DNA of 64,000 nucleotides from an uncultured Bacteroidales bacterium (GTDB taxonomy: Bacteria > Bacteroidota > Bacteroidia > Bacteroidales > Paludibacteraceae). Below are positions 35,183 through 43,807 of this stretch, in pieces (positions within the stretch are counted from its first letter, which is position 1; the number at the start of each line of letters is the position of its first letter). The position numbers and the translations under genes are program-made. Under the pieces are notes generated by a model, which saw only the letters and a list, made by a program, of their open reading frames with translations, was not told the DNA's origin and searched no databases. The stretch spans positions 1 to 64,000 of the forward strand of contig ONHW01000005.1 in the NCBI GenBank assembly GCA_900317745.1, in the 5' to 3' direction.

Positions 35183-35209
35183 AGAGAGCCGCCTTGCGGG
35201 CGACTCTCT
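35183..35209 (-). terminator. Rho-independent terminator of gap
   Basis: Read on the minus strand, AGAGAGTCGCC pairs with GGCGGCTCTCT (one wobble) around CGCAA and is followed by TTTTGTTG. It lies 127 nt past the GAPDH stop, beyond the 25-bp tandem repeat. Confidence 0.7.
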
Positions 35210-35241
35210 TGTTGTATCCGCCAAGATTGGCGGATGACTTA

Positions 35242-35316
35242 GCCAATTTGGCAGAAATACTTCTTTGCCAATTAGGCAGAAATACTTCTTAGCCTATTTG
35301 GCACGATTACTTCTTA
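35242..35316. repeat. Three tandem 25-bp repeats in the gap 3' UTR
   Basis: Units 35242-35266, 35267-35291 and 35292-35316 share GCCAATTTGGCAGAAATACTT with a few changes. The internal GCCAATTTGGC part is itself palindromic, so each unit could form a small stem in the transcript. Confidence 0.85.
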
Positions 35317-35335
35317 TCTCGCAATGCTCGAACGA

Positions 35336-36403
35336 TTATTTCAGCTCGGCGAGGTACTTGATCGTACGAACCATCTGGCTGGTGTAGCTGTTCTCGTTGT
35401 CGTACCAGCTAACAACCTGTACCTGATAGGTGTCGTCGTCGATCTTGGCAACCATGGTCTGCGTTGCGTCGAACAACGAACCGAACTTCATGCCGATAAC
35501 GTCGCTCGAAACGATCTCATCCTCGGTGTAACCGAAGCTCTCGGTCTGAGCAGCCTTCATGGCAGCGTTGATACCCTCTTTGGTGATGTCTTTACCCTTA
35601 ACAACTGCAACCAGGATAGTGGTCGATCCGGTAGGAGTCGGAACGCGCTGAGCGCTACCGATCAGCTTGCCGTTCAGTTCGGGGATAACCAGGCCGATAG
35701 CCTTGGCAGCACCGGTGCTGTTCGGAACGATGTTCTGAGCACCTGCACGGCTACGACGAAGATCGCCCTTACGCTGCGGGCCGTCCAGAATCATCTGGTC
35801 GCCGGTGTAAGCGTGGATGGTTGACATGATACCGCTCTGGATAGGAGCATACTTGTGAAGAGCTGCAGCCATAGGAGCCAAGCAGTTCGTGGTGCAAGAA
35901 GCTGCAGAGATAACCGTATCAGCCGGAGTCAGAGTCTTGTGGTTAACGTTGTAAACGATGGTCGGCAGATCGTTGCCTGCAGGAGCAGAGATAACAACCT
36001 TCTTTGCGCCGGCCTCGATATGTGCAGAAGCTTTAGCCTTGCTCGTATAGAAACCTGTGCACTCCAGTACAACATCAATACCCAGTTCGCCCCAAGGCAG
36101 CTCAGCTGCGTTAGGCTTAGCGTAGATAGTAATCTCCTTACCGTCAACGGTGATCGAACCCGGAGTAACAACAGTCTTGCCGTCCTCAGCAAGAACAGCG
36201 TCCTTGTAAGCTACAGTGTGCTTACCCTCACCGAACTTGCCGGCGAAACCGCCCTGAGCGGTATCGTACTTCAGCAGGTGAGCCAACATCTTCGGGCTGG
36301 TCAAGTCGTTGATAGCAACAACCTCATAACCCTCAGCCTCAAACATCTGACGGAAAGCCAGACGACCAATACGGCCAAAGCCGTTAATAGCTACTTTTGT
36401 CAT
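35336..36403 (-). CDS. gap: Glyceraldehyde-3-phosphate dehydrogenase, type I
   Basis: Glycolytic enzyme converting glyceraldehyde 3-phosphate, NAD+ and phosphate to 1,3-bisphosphoglycerate. The 355-residue product has the Rossmann start [17 protein letters not shown], the catalytic [45 protein letters not shown], and the C-terminal [18 protein letters not shown] after the second strand fits NAD+ use. Codon use is strongly biased, as expected of a highly expressed gene. It is monocistronic, with its own promoter and terminator. Confidence 0.97.
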   Translation of the reverse strand: MTKVAINGFGRIGRLAFRQMFEAEGYEVVAINDLTSPKMLAHLLKYDTAQGGFAGKFGEGKHTVAYKDAVLAEDGKTVVTPGSITVDGKEITIYAKPNAAELPWGELGIDVVLECTGFYTSKAKASAHIEAGAKKVVISAPAGNDLPTIVYNVNHKTLTPADTVISAASCTTNCLAPMAAALHKYAPIQSGIMSTIHAYTGDQMILDGPQRKGDLRRSRAGAQNIVPNSTGAAKAIGLVIPELNGKLIGSAQRVPTPTGSTTILVAVVKGKDITKEGINAAMKAAQTESFGYTEDEIVSSDVIGMKFGSLFDATQTMVAKIDDDTYQVQVVSWYDNENSYTSQMVRTIKYLAELK

Positions 36404-36463
36404 AATTGTGTGTTAGTTTTTTTTGTTTTTTATTGTTATTGTTTTTTATTGCCGCAATCACCA

Positions 36464-36503
36464 CTAGCCGCCTAGTCATCTAGCCGTCTAGTCGCCTATA
36501 TGC
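36464..36503. repeat. Five tandem 8-bp CTAGYCGN repeats in the gap leader
   Basis: CTAGCCGC, CTAGTCAT, CTAGCCGT, CTAGTCGC and CTATATGC run head to tail between the gap promoter and its start codon, so they are transcribed as 5' UTR. Confidence 0.75.
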
Positions 36504-36514
36504 ATTTAACGGTA

Positions 36515-36546
36515 CAAAGTTACGAAAAAATTTTGATATATGCAAG
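36515..36546 (-). promoter_or_regulatory. Bacteroidetes-type promoter for gap
   Basis: Minus strand TAACTTTG (complement of 36515-36522) is 20 nt from CTTG (complement of 36543-36546). The leader is about 110 nt. Confidence 0.65.
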
Positions 36547-36591
36547 AACTTATGCAAAAAAATTATTATTTTTTTTGTCTATTTGCAAAAA

Positions 36592-37869
36592 TTACTCTTT
36601 ACGCATATATTTAGGCATCACTTCTATGAACTTTTTCGCCGCTTCATCCACGTCACCGAAGAACTCTCCGCCAGAGGCATTCATGTGCCCTCCGCCGCGG
36701 AACACTTCCCGGGCAAGGATATTTACGGGTCTGTCACCCTGGCTGCGGAAGGAGATCTTGGCTTTGACCTTTGCCTCGCCTGCTTCGGGTTTCTGGTGCG
36801 GCGGAATCTTGTCCTCGCGCATAAAGACGGAGTAATATACGTCTTTGATCTGCAGCGGCATATTCACTATGCCCTCCATGTCGCCCGATTTGGCGTTGAA
36901 GCGGTACATCTCTCGCCGGTTGAGCGTGATGAGTGCGGTGTGGTACTCGGGAAAAACTTTCATCTTATGGTACAGGCAGTAGCCAATCATCCGCAATCTG
37001 TCCGCCGTATAGGCGTTGAACACGCGGTTGTAGATGGCGTCCTTGTTGATACCTGTTGTCAGCAGCATGGCTACAATGTTGTACATCTCCGGCTCGCAGG
37101 AGTTGTAGGAGAAGTTGCCTGTGTCGGTCATCATTCCCGTATAGATGCAGGTGGCAAAATCCGGGGTAAGAATGGCGTCAAACGGAACGTCGATGTTATA
37201 GTGACGTAAGGAGATGGTCCCGTGATGGTCGCGTGTATTGTCTAGGATTGGCTCGAAACACTCCCGACATTGGCTCGATATTCCCTCGATAACGGCCCGA
37301 TTATCCTGCACGATTTGGTACACGAGCCTGAAGACCAGTTCGCTCGCCGAGGCGGAGTCGGGATAGGCGATCTGCTCAGGATGATTGCTGCACACGGACG
37401 ACAAGTGGTGGTCGATGATCAGCAGGCTTGCGTTGTCGGCATTTTCTCCGTCGTTGCGGGCGGTTTCTCCGTTGTCGCGGGCGGTTTGGCTGCTCTCGTA
37501 GGCGTTGAACCGTTCGGCGAGGATATCCGACAGGGCAGCTACCCGTCCCGGTTCCGCTATATCCGTGCAGATAACGAGATCGGCGTCTCGCAACGCTTGA
37601 GCGGCAGCCTCGGGGTTCTGCTCGTACTGAACGACTGCTTCCACGCCGGGAAGCCACGCCAGGAAGTCAGGAAACGAGGTTGGCACAATGTTTGTTACTT
37701 GTTTGCCGAGAGCCGACAAGAAGTGCCTCATGGCAAGACTGCTGCCCATAGCATCACCGTCAGGATTCTGATGGGTAATGATGGCAACGGATTGCGCGCT
37801 ACTGATGCAACGCCGCGCATGCTCCAGTTGAAGAGGCGTAAGTTTGTCGGAAAGTGCCAATTTATTCAT
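36592..37869 (-). CDS. DHH family phosphoesterase, NrnA-like (nanoRNase/pAp phosphatase)
   Basis: NrnA-type enzymes degrade very short RNA and dephosphorylate pAp in the cytoplasm. The 425-residue product has the DHH-domain metal motifs THQNPDGDAMGSSLA, ADLVICTD and LLIIDHH, then MMTDTGNFSY, and the DHHA1 motif RGGGHMNASGGEF near the end. It exceeds the usual ~320-345 residues through insertions, including a low-complexity stretch TARDNGETARNDGENADN just before the DHH motif, encoded by a direct DNA repeat (about 37450-37490). ATG 37869 is chosen; an upstream in-frame ATG lies within the promoter. Confidence 0.88.
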   Translation of the reverse strand: MNKLALSDKLTPLQLEHARRCISSAQSVAIITHQNPDGDAMGSSLAMRHFLSALGKQVTNIVPTSFPDFLAWLPGVEAVVQYEQNPEAAAQALRDADLVICTDIAEPGRVAALSDILAERFNAYESSQTARDNGETARNDGENADNASLLIIDHHLSSVCSNHPEQIAYPDSASASELVFRLVYQIVQDNRAVIEGISSQCRECFEPILDNTRDHHGTISLRHYNIDVPFDAILTPDFATCIYTGMMTDTGNFSYNSCEPEMYNIVAMLLTTGINKDAIYNRVFNAYTADRLRMIGYCLYHKMKVFPEYHTALITLNRREMYRFNAKSGDMEGIVNMPLQIKDVYYSVFMREDKIPPHQKPEAGEAKVKAKISFRSQGDRPVNILAREVFRGGGHMNASGGEFFGDVDEAAKKFIEVMPKYMRKE

Positions 37870-37900
37870 AAAAAAGTGTCGTATTATTAAAAAGTTGCTA

Positions 37901-37931
37901 CAAAGATACAATTTTTTTTGCAAATATCAAA
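37901..37931 (-). promoter_or_regulatory. Promoter for the NrnA-like gene
   Basis: Minus strand TATCTTTG (complement of 37901-37908) with TTTG -33 (complement of 37928-37931), 19-nt spacing. It interlocks with the divergent promoter at 37917-37948. Confidence 0.6.
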
Positions 37932-37948
37932 ATTTTTTTGTAACTTTG
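37917..37948 (+). promoter_or_regulatory. Promoter for the PPIase-gldG operon
   Basis: TTTG at 37917-37920 and TAACTTTG at 37941-37948 with 20-nt spacing. The -33 box of the opposite promoter lies inside this spacer, so both cannot easily be occupied by polymerase at once. Confidence 0.65.
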
Positions 37949-38060
37949 TGGCGGATTGTGTGCGCTTGGTGAAAATTGAAAGGTAAAAAGTGAAAAATCG
38001 CGGTGAAGGAAGCGCAAAAAGAATCCGCAAGGTAAGAACAAAATAAAACAAATTTATACG

Positions 38061-39833
38061 ATGAAGAAAACATTACTTACATTTGTAATCGCGCTGTGTG
38101 CGTTGTGTGTGCGTGCGCAAGAGGACAAAGTGTTGATGACCATTGACGGCAAGCCTGTCATGCTGTCGGAGTTCAAGTACATCTATGAGAAGAACAGTCA
38201 GGAGGCCGCCGGCGGACAAAAGTCGCTGGAGGAGTATCTGGATCTGTTTGTCAACTTCAAGTTGAAAGTGACTGAAGCCGAGCGTCGCGGAATAGATACC
38301 ACCGAAGCGTTTATCAAGGAGCTGAAGGGCTATCGTGCGCAGGCAACGCCGAAGTACCTCACGGACAACGAAGCTATGGATGCATTGGTTCGCCGTACGT
38401 ACGAGTGGCAGAAGTATGACCGCCGCGTGGCACATATCGCCATTGAGTGCCCGATGAATGCCGATTCGGCAACTACAGCCGAGGCACTTGCCAAGATCAA
38501 CGATGCCCGCGAGCGTGTGACGACCGGAAAGATGATCGTCAAAGGTCGTGGCGGCAAGAAACGTCCGCAACGTGCTAAGCGTGAGGACTTTAAGGTTGTA
38601 GCGGCTGCTGTATCCACCGATCCGGGAGCCAAGGAGAATCAGGGCGAGTTGGGTTGGATCAGTCCTTTCCGTTTCGTTTATCCGTTCGAGAAAGCCGTAT
38701 ATACCACTCCTGTAGGCGAGGTAACCGAGGTGTTCCGTAGTCCTTACGGATTCCATATCGCGCTGGTGGAGGAGGAACGCGAGCACGAGGAGGTTCAGGC
38801 TTCGCATATCATGAAGACTGTTCCCCGCGGCGACAGCCTGGCAGCCATACGCGCCAAGGCGCAGATAGACTCTATCTATCAACTGGTTAAGCAGCCTGAT
38901 GCCAAGTTCGATGTGCTGGCACGCGAGTTGTCGGACGACAAAGGTTCGGCTATGCGCGGCGGCAGTCTCGGCTGGTTCGGTCACGGAGCGATGGTTAAGC
39001 CGTTTGAAGATGCCGTGTTTGGATTGAAGAACGTGGGCGATGTAACCGAACCGTTTGAGTCGCGTTTTGGTTGGCATATAGCCAAACTGGACGGCAAGCG
39101 CGGTACGCTGCCATTCGAGGACGTGAAAGATGACATCAAGAAGCGTGTACAACGCGACGAGCGCTTCAAAGAGGTGCAGGAGAGCTTCATCAGCAAGACG
39201 CGTGCCGAGTATAACCTGCCCGCCCGTATGACCGACGCCGAGGTAATGGCTTATGCCGACGAGCATCTGGAGCAGAAGTATCCCGAGTTTGCGCGTCTGG
39301 TAAAGGAGTATCACGACGGCATATTGCTGTTCGATGTGTCGCTGGAGGAAGTGTGGGACAAGGCTGCCAAAGATACAGCCGGTCTGGAGGAATATTTTAA
39401 GGCGAACAAGAGCCAATATGTTTGGGATGAGCCGCGATTCAAAGGTATAGTGGTATATTGCCAGGATAAGAAGACTCTGAAGAACGCCCAGCGAATCATC
39501 AAGCATGCACAGCCGGATTCGGTTATGAGTTATCTGAGCCGCCTGAATACCGACAGCGTGAAGTATGCCCGTATGGAGCAAGGCTTGTGGCTGCCCGAAA
39601 AGAACCCTGCTATCGACAAATACGGCTTCAAGAACAAGAAAACGGAGTTCATTCCTGACTCGAAGTATCCGTTTGTATTCGTTAGCGGCAAGGTACTGAA
39701 AGGCGCTGAGGTGTTTACGGATGACCGCAACCGCGTAGTGTCGGACTATCAGGAGTATCTTGACGCCAAGTGGATTGAGGCGCTGAAAGCCAAGTATCCG
39801 GTAGTAATTTACAGAGACGTCCTAAAACAATAG
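38061..39833 (+). CDS. Periplasmic parvulin-type peptidyl-prolyl isomerase (SurA/PpiC-like)
   Basis: A 590-residue exported chaperone/isomerase for envelope protein folding. Signal peptide MKKTLLTFVIALCALCVRAQ (about 1-20), an N-terminal helical segment, then two parvulin domains: one around RRVAHIAIECPM ... GELGWISPFRFVYPFEKAVYTTPVGEVTEVFRSPYGFHI, the second around VQASHIMKTVPRGD ... GGSLGWFGHGAMVKPFEDAVF ... FGWHIAKLDG. An alpha/beta C-terminal part of about 200 residues follows. The first domain carries a basic insertion (KGRGGKKRPQRAKRED). It starts the operon and ends one base before gldG. Confidence 0.9.
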   Translation: MKKTLLTFVIALCALCVRAQEDKVLMTIDGKPVMLSEFKYIYEKNSQEAAGGQKSLEEYLDLFVNFKLKVTEAERRGIDTTEAFIKELKGYRAQATPKYLTDNEAMDALVRRTYEWQKYDRRVAHIAIECPMNADSATTAEALAKINDARERVTTGKMIVKGRGGKKRPQRAKREDFKVVAAAVSTDPGAKENQGELGWISPFRFVYPFEKAVYTTPVGEVTEVFRSPYGFHIALVEEEREHEEVQASHIMKTVPRGDSLAAIRAKAQIDSIYQLVKQPDAKFDVLARELSDDKGSAMRGGSLGWFGHGAMVKPFEDAVFGLKNVGDVTEPFESRFGWHIAKLDGKRGTLPFEDVKDDIKKRVQRDERFKEVQESFISKTRAEYNLPARMTDAEVMAYADEHLEQKYPEFARLVKEYHDGILLFDVSLEEVWDKAAKDTAGLEEYFKANKSQYVWDEPRFKGIVVYCQDKKTLKNAQRIIKHAQPDSVMSYLSRLNTDSVKYARMEQGLWLPEKNPAIDKYGFKNKKTEFIPDSKYPFVFVSGKVLKGAEVFTDDRNRVVSDYQEYLDAKWIEALKAKYPVVIYRDVLKQ

Positions 39834-39834
39834 C

Positions 39835-41445
39835 GTGAACAAACCTGTCGGATACATAATAGGCGTGAGCTGTGTGGTGCTACTGGGCGTAGTGTCATAC
39901 GTGTATCCGTTGCGTTGGGATCTGACGTCAGACAAGCGGTACAGTCTGAGTGACGCCACGAAAACCTTGCTTGGCGAGTTACCCGGTCAGGTGGACGTTG
40001 AGGTGCTGCTGGACGGCGATCTGAATAGCGGTTTCCGCAGGTTACGGCGCTCCACGCTGGAGTTGGTGGATGAGATGAGCCGGTACGGGCAGGTACATTC
40101 GGTAGAACCGAAGACCAACAGTACCGACGGCTTGCAGCCTACCGTGATCCATGAGCGCGAGCAAAACGGCAAAACAGTACAAACGACTGTTTTTCCGTAC
40201 GCGCGCGTCACGTATGGCGGGCGACAGACGGTTGTACCTCTGCTGAGAAACAACCGCGCCCTGAACGGCGAACAGAACCTGAACAAGAGCATTGAAGGGT
40301 TGGAGTACGCGTTTGCCGAGGCGATACACAGCATCAGCCGCGATACGATTGAGCGTATAGCGTTTCTGGAAGGTCACGGCGAACTCTCGGAGGCCGATGT
40401 GTATGACGTTAGTCGTCAACTGAGCCGCTACTTTGACGTCGATCGCGGAGCGTTAGCCAATGATGTGCAGGCGTTGGACCGATATAAGGTGGTGATAGTT
40501 GCCGCTCCGCAAGAGCCGCTGAGCGAGAAAGACAAATACATACTCGACCAATACGTTATGCACGGCGGTCGTGTGCTGTGGGCGATTGACGGAGTGCGGC
40601 TGTCGGAAGAGATGTTGTCAAGCGAAGGTCTGACACCGATTATTCCGCTGGACGTGAAGTTGACGGATATGCTATTCCGCTATGGCGTCCGGGTTAATCC
40701 GGTGCTGGTGCAGGATCTGCAATGTCTGACTGTTCCTGTGGATGTGTCGGGCGAGGCGGGACAACCCCAATACCAACCTATGCCGTGGACGTATGCTCCG
40801 CTGTTGCTGACCTCGGTCAGTTCGCCCGTAACAAAGGATGTGATGCAGGTCAGCAGCGTGTTTGCGTCAACAATAGATACGGTAGGCGGTTCGGCAGATA
40901 TACAGAAAGAAGTGCTGCTTGCCACCTCAACCGCTTCGCGCGTGACGCACGCTCCGGCGGAGATAGACCTGAGTAACCTGCAGGTTGATCCGCAACTGTT
41001 CGGCTCGGCGTATCTGCCCGTGGCAGTTCGGTTGGAAGGCGTTTTTCCGTCGGCGTTCAGCCATCGGATGATACCTGAAGGGTTGACGGATAATAGCCGC
41101 TTGGATAAGTCTGTGCGGACTCGCCAACTGGTAGTGGCTTCCGGCAGTGTGCTGCAGAACCATTGGCAACAGGGTCAACCGTTGCCGGCAGGCTACGACC
41201 GATATACGGGCGTGCAGTTCGGCAACAGAGATTTTGCAGTGAACGCAGTGCTCGATCTGGCGGACGATAACGGCCTGATTGCACTTCGCGAAAAGAACAT
41301 AACACTGCGTCTGCTGAACGACAGGCGTGCGCACGAGTTACGCGGCGCGATACAGGCGATAAGCGTGGCAACGCCGCTGTTGCTGATAGGTCTGCTGGCG
41401 CTGTGTGTAGGATTGATTAGAAGAAAAAGATATATTTGGTCATGA
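39835..41445 (+). CDS. gldG: GldG-type gliding-associated ABC transporter auxiliary protein
   Basis: A 536-residue membrane-anchored protein: N-terminal TM (YIIGVSCVVLLGVVSYVYP), the family hallmark RWDLTSDKRYSLSDATK directly after it, a large periplasmic ABC_transp_aux region with GHGELSEADVYDVSRQL, and a C-terminal TM (ISVATPLLLIGLLALCVGLI) ending RRKRYIWS. GldG works with GldF (permease) and GldA (ATPase) in gliding-linked export. No gldF lies beside it, but a GldA-like ATPase is at 58752-59504. GTG 39835 begins one base after the PPIase stop; its TGA overlaps the next ATG (ATGA). Confidence 0.87.
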   Translation: MNKPVGYIIGVSCVVLLGVVSYVYPLRWDLTSDKRYSLSDATKTLLGELPGQVDVEVLLDGDLNSGFRRLRRSTLELVDEMSRYGQVHSVEPKTNSTDGLQPTVIHEREQNGKTVQTTVFPYARVTYGGRQTVVPLLRNNRALNGEQNLNKSIEGLEYAFAEAIHSISRDTIERIAFLEGHGELSEADVYDVSRQLSRYFDVDRGALANDVQALDRYKVVIVAAPQEPLSEKDKYILDQYVMHGGRVLWAIDGVRLSEEMLSSEGLTPIIPLDVKLTDMLFRYGVRVNPVLVQDLQCLTVPVDVSGEAGQPQYQPMPWTYAPLLLTSVSSPVTKDVMQVSSVFASTIDTVGGSADIQKEVLLATSTASRVTHAPAEIDLSNLQVDPQLFGSAYLPVAVRLEGVFPSAFSHRMIPEGLTDNSRLDKSVRTRQLVVASGSVLQNHWQQGQPLPAGYDRYTGVQFGNRDFAVNAVLDLADDNGLIALREKNITLRLLNDRRAHELRGAIQAISVATPLLLIGLLALCVGLIRRKRYIWS

Positions 41446-42950
41446 AAAGGATACTGTTATATGGTTTGCTGCTTGTTGCGATGAGCATACAAGCCCAGGA
41501 CGTGTTACCTTATCCGATGGATACGATAGACGGCAAGGTTTACTACCGCTATACGGTAGAAAAGAGTATAGGTCTGTACAGGATAAGCAAGAACTTCGGC
41601 GTTTCGCAGGAGGCAATCTTGCAGGCTAACCCTGATCTGGCTACCCGCGGGCTGAAGTTTGAGGAGGTTATTCTCATTCCTACTGCCTTTACCGTAGCAC
41701 CCAAACCGGCAGAACCGGTGAAGAAAGTCAAACTCACCGAGATGAAGAAACAGGAGAGCAAGCAACCTCAGTTTGTGGAGGCTGTGATGGCCGTTAAGCG
41801 TGACTCGGTGCAGGAAACGGTTCCGCTGCCGATGGTAGCCGCAGAGGCAGAACAACCGATGAATGGCGATACATCCCTTACAGCGCAGGCCGAAACGCCG
41901 GATACATTGCAGGAGGTGCGTTACGTTGATACTATCCGTCTGGCTTATCTGTTACCGCTTCAGGCCGATATCGCTCAACGCAGTCCGTCGCTGGACAGAT
42001 TCTATGATTTCTATTGCGGTTCGCTGCTGGCAATCAAGCATCACGACACCACGTATGTTGACAGCTTGGGCGGCAGGTATGCAACGTACTATGACATCCA
42101 TACGTATGATGTAGGCAAGTTAGGCAATGTGGTCTGCCAGTTGATAGACTCCGGTGCACTGGCGAACGTAGATGCTATCATCGGCCCGGCGTATATGAAA
42201 CAGGTAGAAGTGTTGTCAGCATACGTTGAGGAGCACCATATACCTACGCTGATTCCGTTCCTGCCTCAGTTGACTCCCAAGCTGAAAGAGAATCCTTATC
42301 TGCTCAAGTTCAATCCCGCGGATCAGATTCATACAGGTGCTCTTATGCAGTATTTGGATACCATGCGCAACCGGATAAACATCGTACTCGTGGACGCCTA
42401 CGAAAAGAAGTTGGATTATCCGATAGGTATTCGCACACTTCGCGACAGTATATCCGCTCGCAGCTTGCCAACCACGCATACATCGATCCGACAGATATTG
42501 GCCGACTCGGTGGGTGCAGCGCTGAAGGACAGTGTGGAGAATATCCTGCTGTTTCACTCGGAGCGCTATTCGAATGTGCAACTACTGCTGCCCTACCTGC
42601 TCTCCGGCAGGCGAGGCAAACAACTGACTGTACTCAGCCAGTATGCGTGGCAAATTGAGCGTATCATTCTTCCGCAGTTGTTCACGAGCGTGTTCCGTAC
42701 ACCTGATTCGGAGGCGGAGGCATTGTACGAGCGGGATTTTGCGCATTACTTTGGCCACAAGTTGTCGTCAGAGCAGCCGCGCTACGACCTGCTGGGTTAT
42801 GACCTGACTGCATATATGCTGGAGAACTTGAGGCAGGATACTTTCCAACCGGCTGATACGATATACGAGGGATTGCAGTCCACCATATTATTCAACAAAA
42901 AAGATAATGGCGGTTACGAAAACAACTATATTGTCATCGAGAGGCGTTAG
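41442..42950 (+). CDS. LysM protein with periplasmic-binding-protein-like domain
   Basis: A 502-residue exported protein: signal peptide MKRILLYGLLLVAMSIQAQ, a LysM-like peptidoglycan-binding domain at about 35-80 (YRYTVEKSIGLYRISKNFGV ... LIPTAF), a Pro/Glu/Ala-rich linker (about 85-150), then a region like type 1 periplasmic binding proteins/Leu-Ile-Val receptors (IRLAYLLPLQAD, VDAIIGPAYMKQVEVLSAYVE, HIPTLIPF). This arrangement recalls LpoA/amino-acid-ABC-type folds used in cell-wall control. ATG 41442 overlaps the gldG stop. The ligand is unknown. Confidence 0.8.
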   Translation: MKRILLYGLLLVAMSIQAQDVLPYPMDTIDGKVYYRYTVEKSIGLYRISKNFGVSQEAILQANPDLATRGLKFEEVILIPTAFTVAPKPAEPVKKVKLTEMKKQESKQPQFVEAVMAVKRDSVQETVPLPMVAAEAEQPMNGDTSLTAQAETPDTLQEVRYVDTIRLAYLLPLQADIAQRSPSLDRFYDFYCGSLLAIKHHDTTYVDSLGGRYATYYDIHTYDVGKLGNVVCQLIDSGALANVDAIIGPAYMKQVEVLSAYVEEHHIPTLIPFLPQLTPKLKENPYLLKFNPADQIHTGALMQYLDTMRNRINIVLVDAYEKKLDYPIGIRTLRDSISARSLPTTHTSIRQILADSVGAALKDSVENILLFHSERYSNVQLLLPYLLSGRRGKQLTVLSQYAWQIERIILPQLFTSVFRTPDSEAEALYERDFAHYFGHKLSSEQPRYDLLGYDLTAYMLENLRQDTFQPADTIYEGLQSTILFNKKDNGGYENNYIVIERR

Positions 42951-43590
42951 TCTGCTGTTGCTGCTGATGGCGTGCACTTGCCTGATGGCTCAGCCCCGCC
43001 TGGAGCAGCCGGAGATGTTTGTCGGCGCATACGGCGGAGCTACCGTCTCCACGGTGTTCTTCTCGCCGAAAGTGCCGGGCATGGAGGACTTTCTGAAAGT
43101 ACCTCTCGGCTACAATGTCGGTGCCGTGTTCCGTTATGGCGGGCATAAGGTCTGCTCGTTTCAGGTAGAGGCGGGTTATGCCCAACGCGGTTGGCGCGAA
43201 TACGCGACCGACGGAAGTTATGATTATCGCCGGACATTGCATTATATGCAGGTGCCGCTGCTGGCGCATATACATTTTGGCGGTGAGCATGCTCAGGGAT
43301 TTGTCAATCTGGGTCCGCAGGTGGCGTATTGCCTCGCATCGCAGGAGTCCGGTACCAAGCAAACGGCGTCAACGTACCAATACAAAGCAATTGACCACAA
43401 CTTTGATTGGGGCGTAGCCGGCGGAATAGGATTCTATGGGATGGCGCGGAGAGCCGGAGTGTTTCAGTTGGAACTGAGGGTTCACTACAGTTTCGGCAGC
43501 CTGTACAACAACTCCCGTGTGGAGCATTTCGCTGCCTCCAACACACTGACGGCAAGTCTGAATTTTGCCTATCTGTGGCAGATAAGGTAA
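42907..43590 (+). CDS. Outer-membrane beta-barrel protein (PorT-like OMP family)
   Basis: A 227-residue predicted eight-stranded-type barrel: hydrophobic leader LLLLLMACTCLMAQ, alternating aromatic strands (FVGAYGGATVST, VGAVFRYGGHKVCSFQVEAGYAQRGW, LHYMQVPLLAHIHF, FQLELRVHYSFGSLY) and a C-terminal aromatic strand (TASLNFAYLWQIR). This matches the outer-membrane beta-barrel/PorT-like family of Bacteroidetes; it is not necessarily the type IX component PorT. The start chosen overlaps the previous gene by 44 nt; TTG 42931 would shorten the leader. Confidence 0.78.
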   Translation: MAVTKTTILSSRGVSLLLLLMACTCLMAQPRLEQPEMFVGAYGGATVSTVFFSPKVPGMEDFLKVPLGYNVGAVFRYGGHKVCSFQVEAGYAQRGWREYATDGSYDYRRTLHYMQVPLLAHIHFGGEHAQGFVNLGPQVAYCLASQESGTKQTASTYQYKAIDHNFDWGVAGGIGFYGMARRAGVFQLELRVHYSFGSLYNNSRVEHFAASNTLTASLNFAYLWQIR

Positions 43591-43597
43591 TGTTGAG

Positions 43598-43701
43598 AAG
43601 CCTACCCCCGGCCCTATCTGGGTCAGAGCGACGCTCTCCGCTGCTCTTCCGGTTCGAATTGCCAAGCCGAGGCAATTCTCCATCTGAAGGGAAGGGAGAG
43701 G
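43598..43701 (+). repeat. Dispersed GC-rich intergenic element, long copy
   Basis: Begins AAGCCTACCCCCGGCCC and ends CTGAAGGGAAGGGAGA, the same borders as the short copy at 20418-20453, but with about 70 extra internal bases. Inside are AGAGC-GAC-GCTCT (43625-43637) and GAATTGCC...GGCAATTC (43656-43678) hairpins. A TTGAG-rich repeat follows to about 43755. Confidence 0.6.
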
Positions 43702-43807
43702 TTGAGGGGTGAGAGTCGTTGAGTGTTGAGAGTTGAGGGTTGATAGTTGAGTGCTTAGAGAATTGAAATAGGGAAGTGTAACGAGTATAGTTAAATTTTA
43801 CGAGATT

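Noticed and set aside
38073..39581. Long minus-strand frame opposite the parvulin PPIase
   Set aside because: Antisense shadow of a clear gene; no recognisable protein. The same reasoning applies to minus-strand frames at 43304-44875 and 53675-54907.
42907..43590. True PorT component of type IX secretion
   Set aside because: Only the general beta-barrel family is supported; the neighbourhood lacks other por genes, so the specific name is not used.
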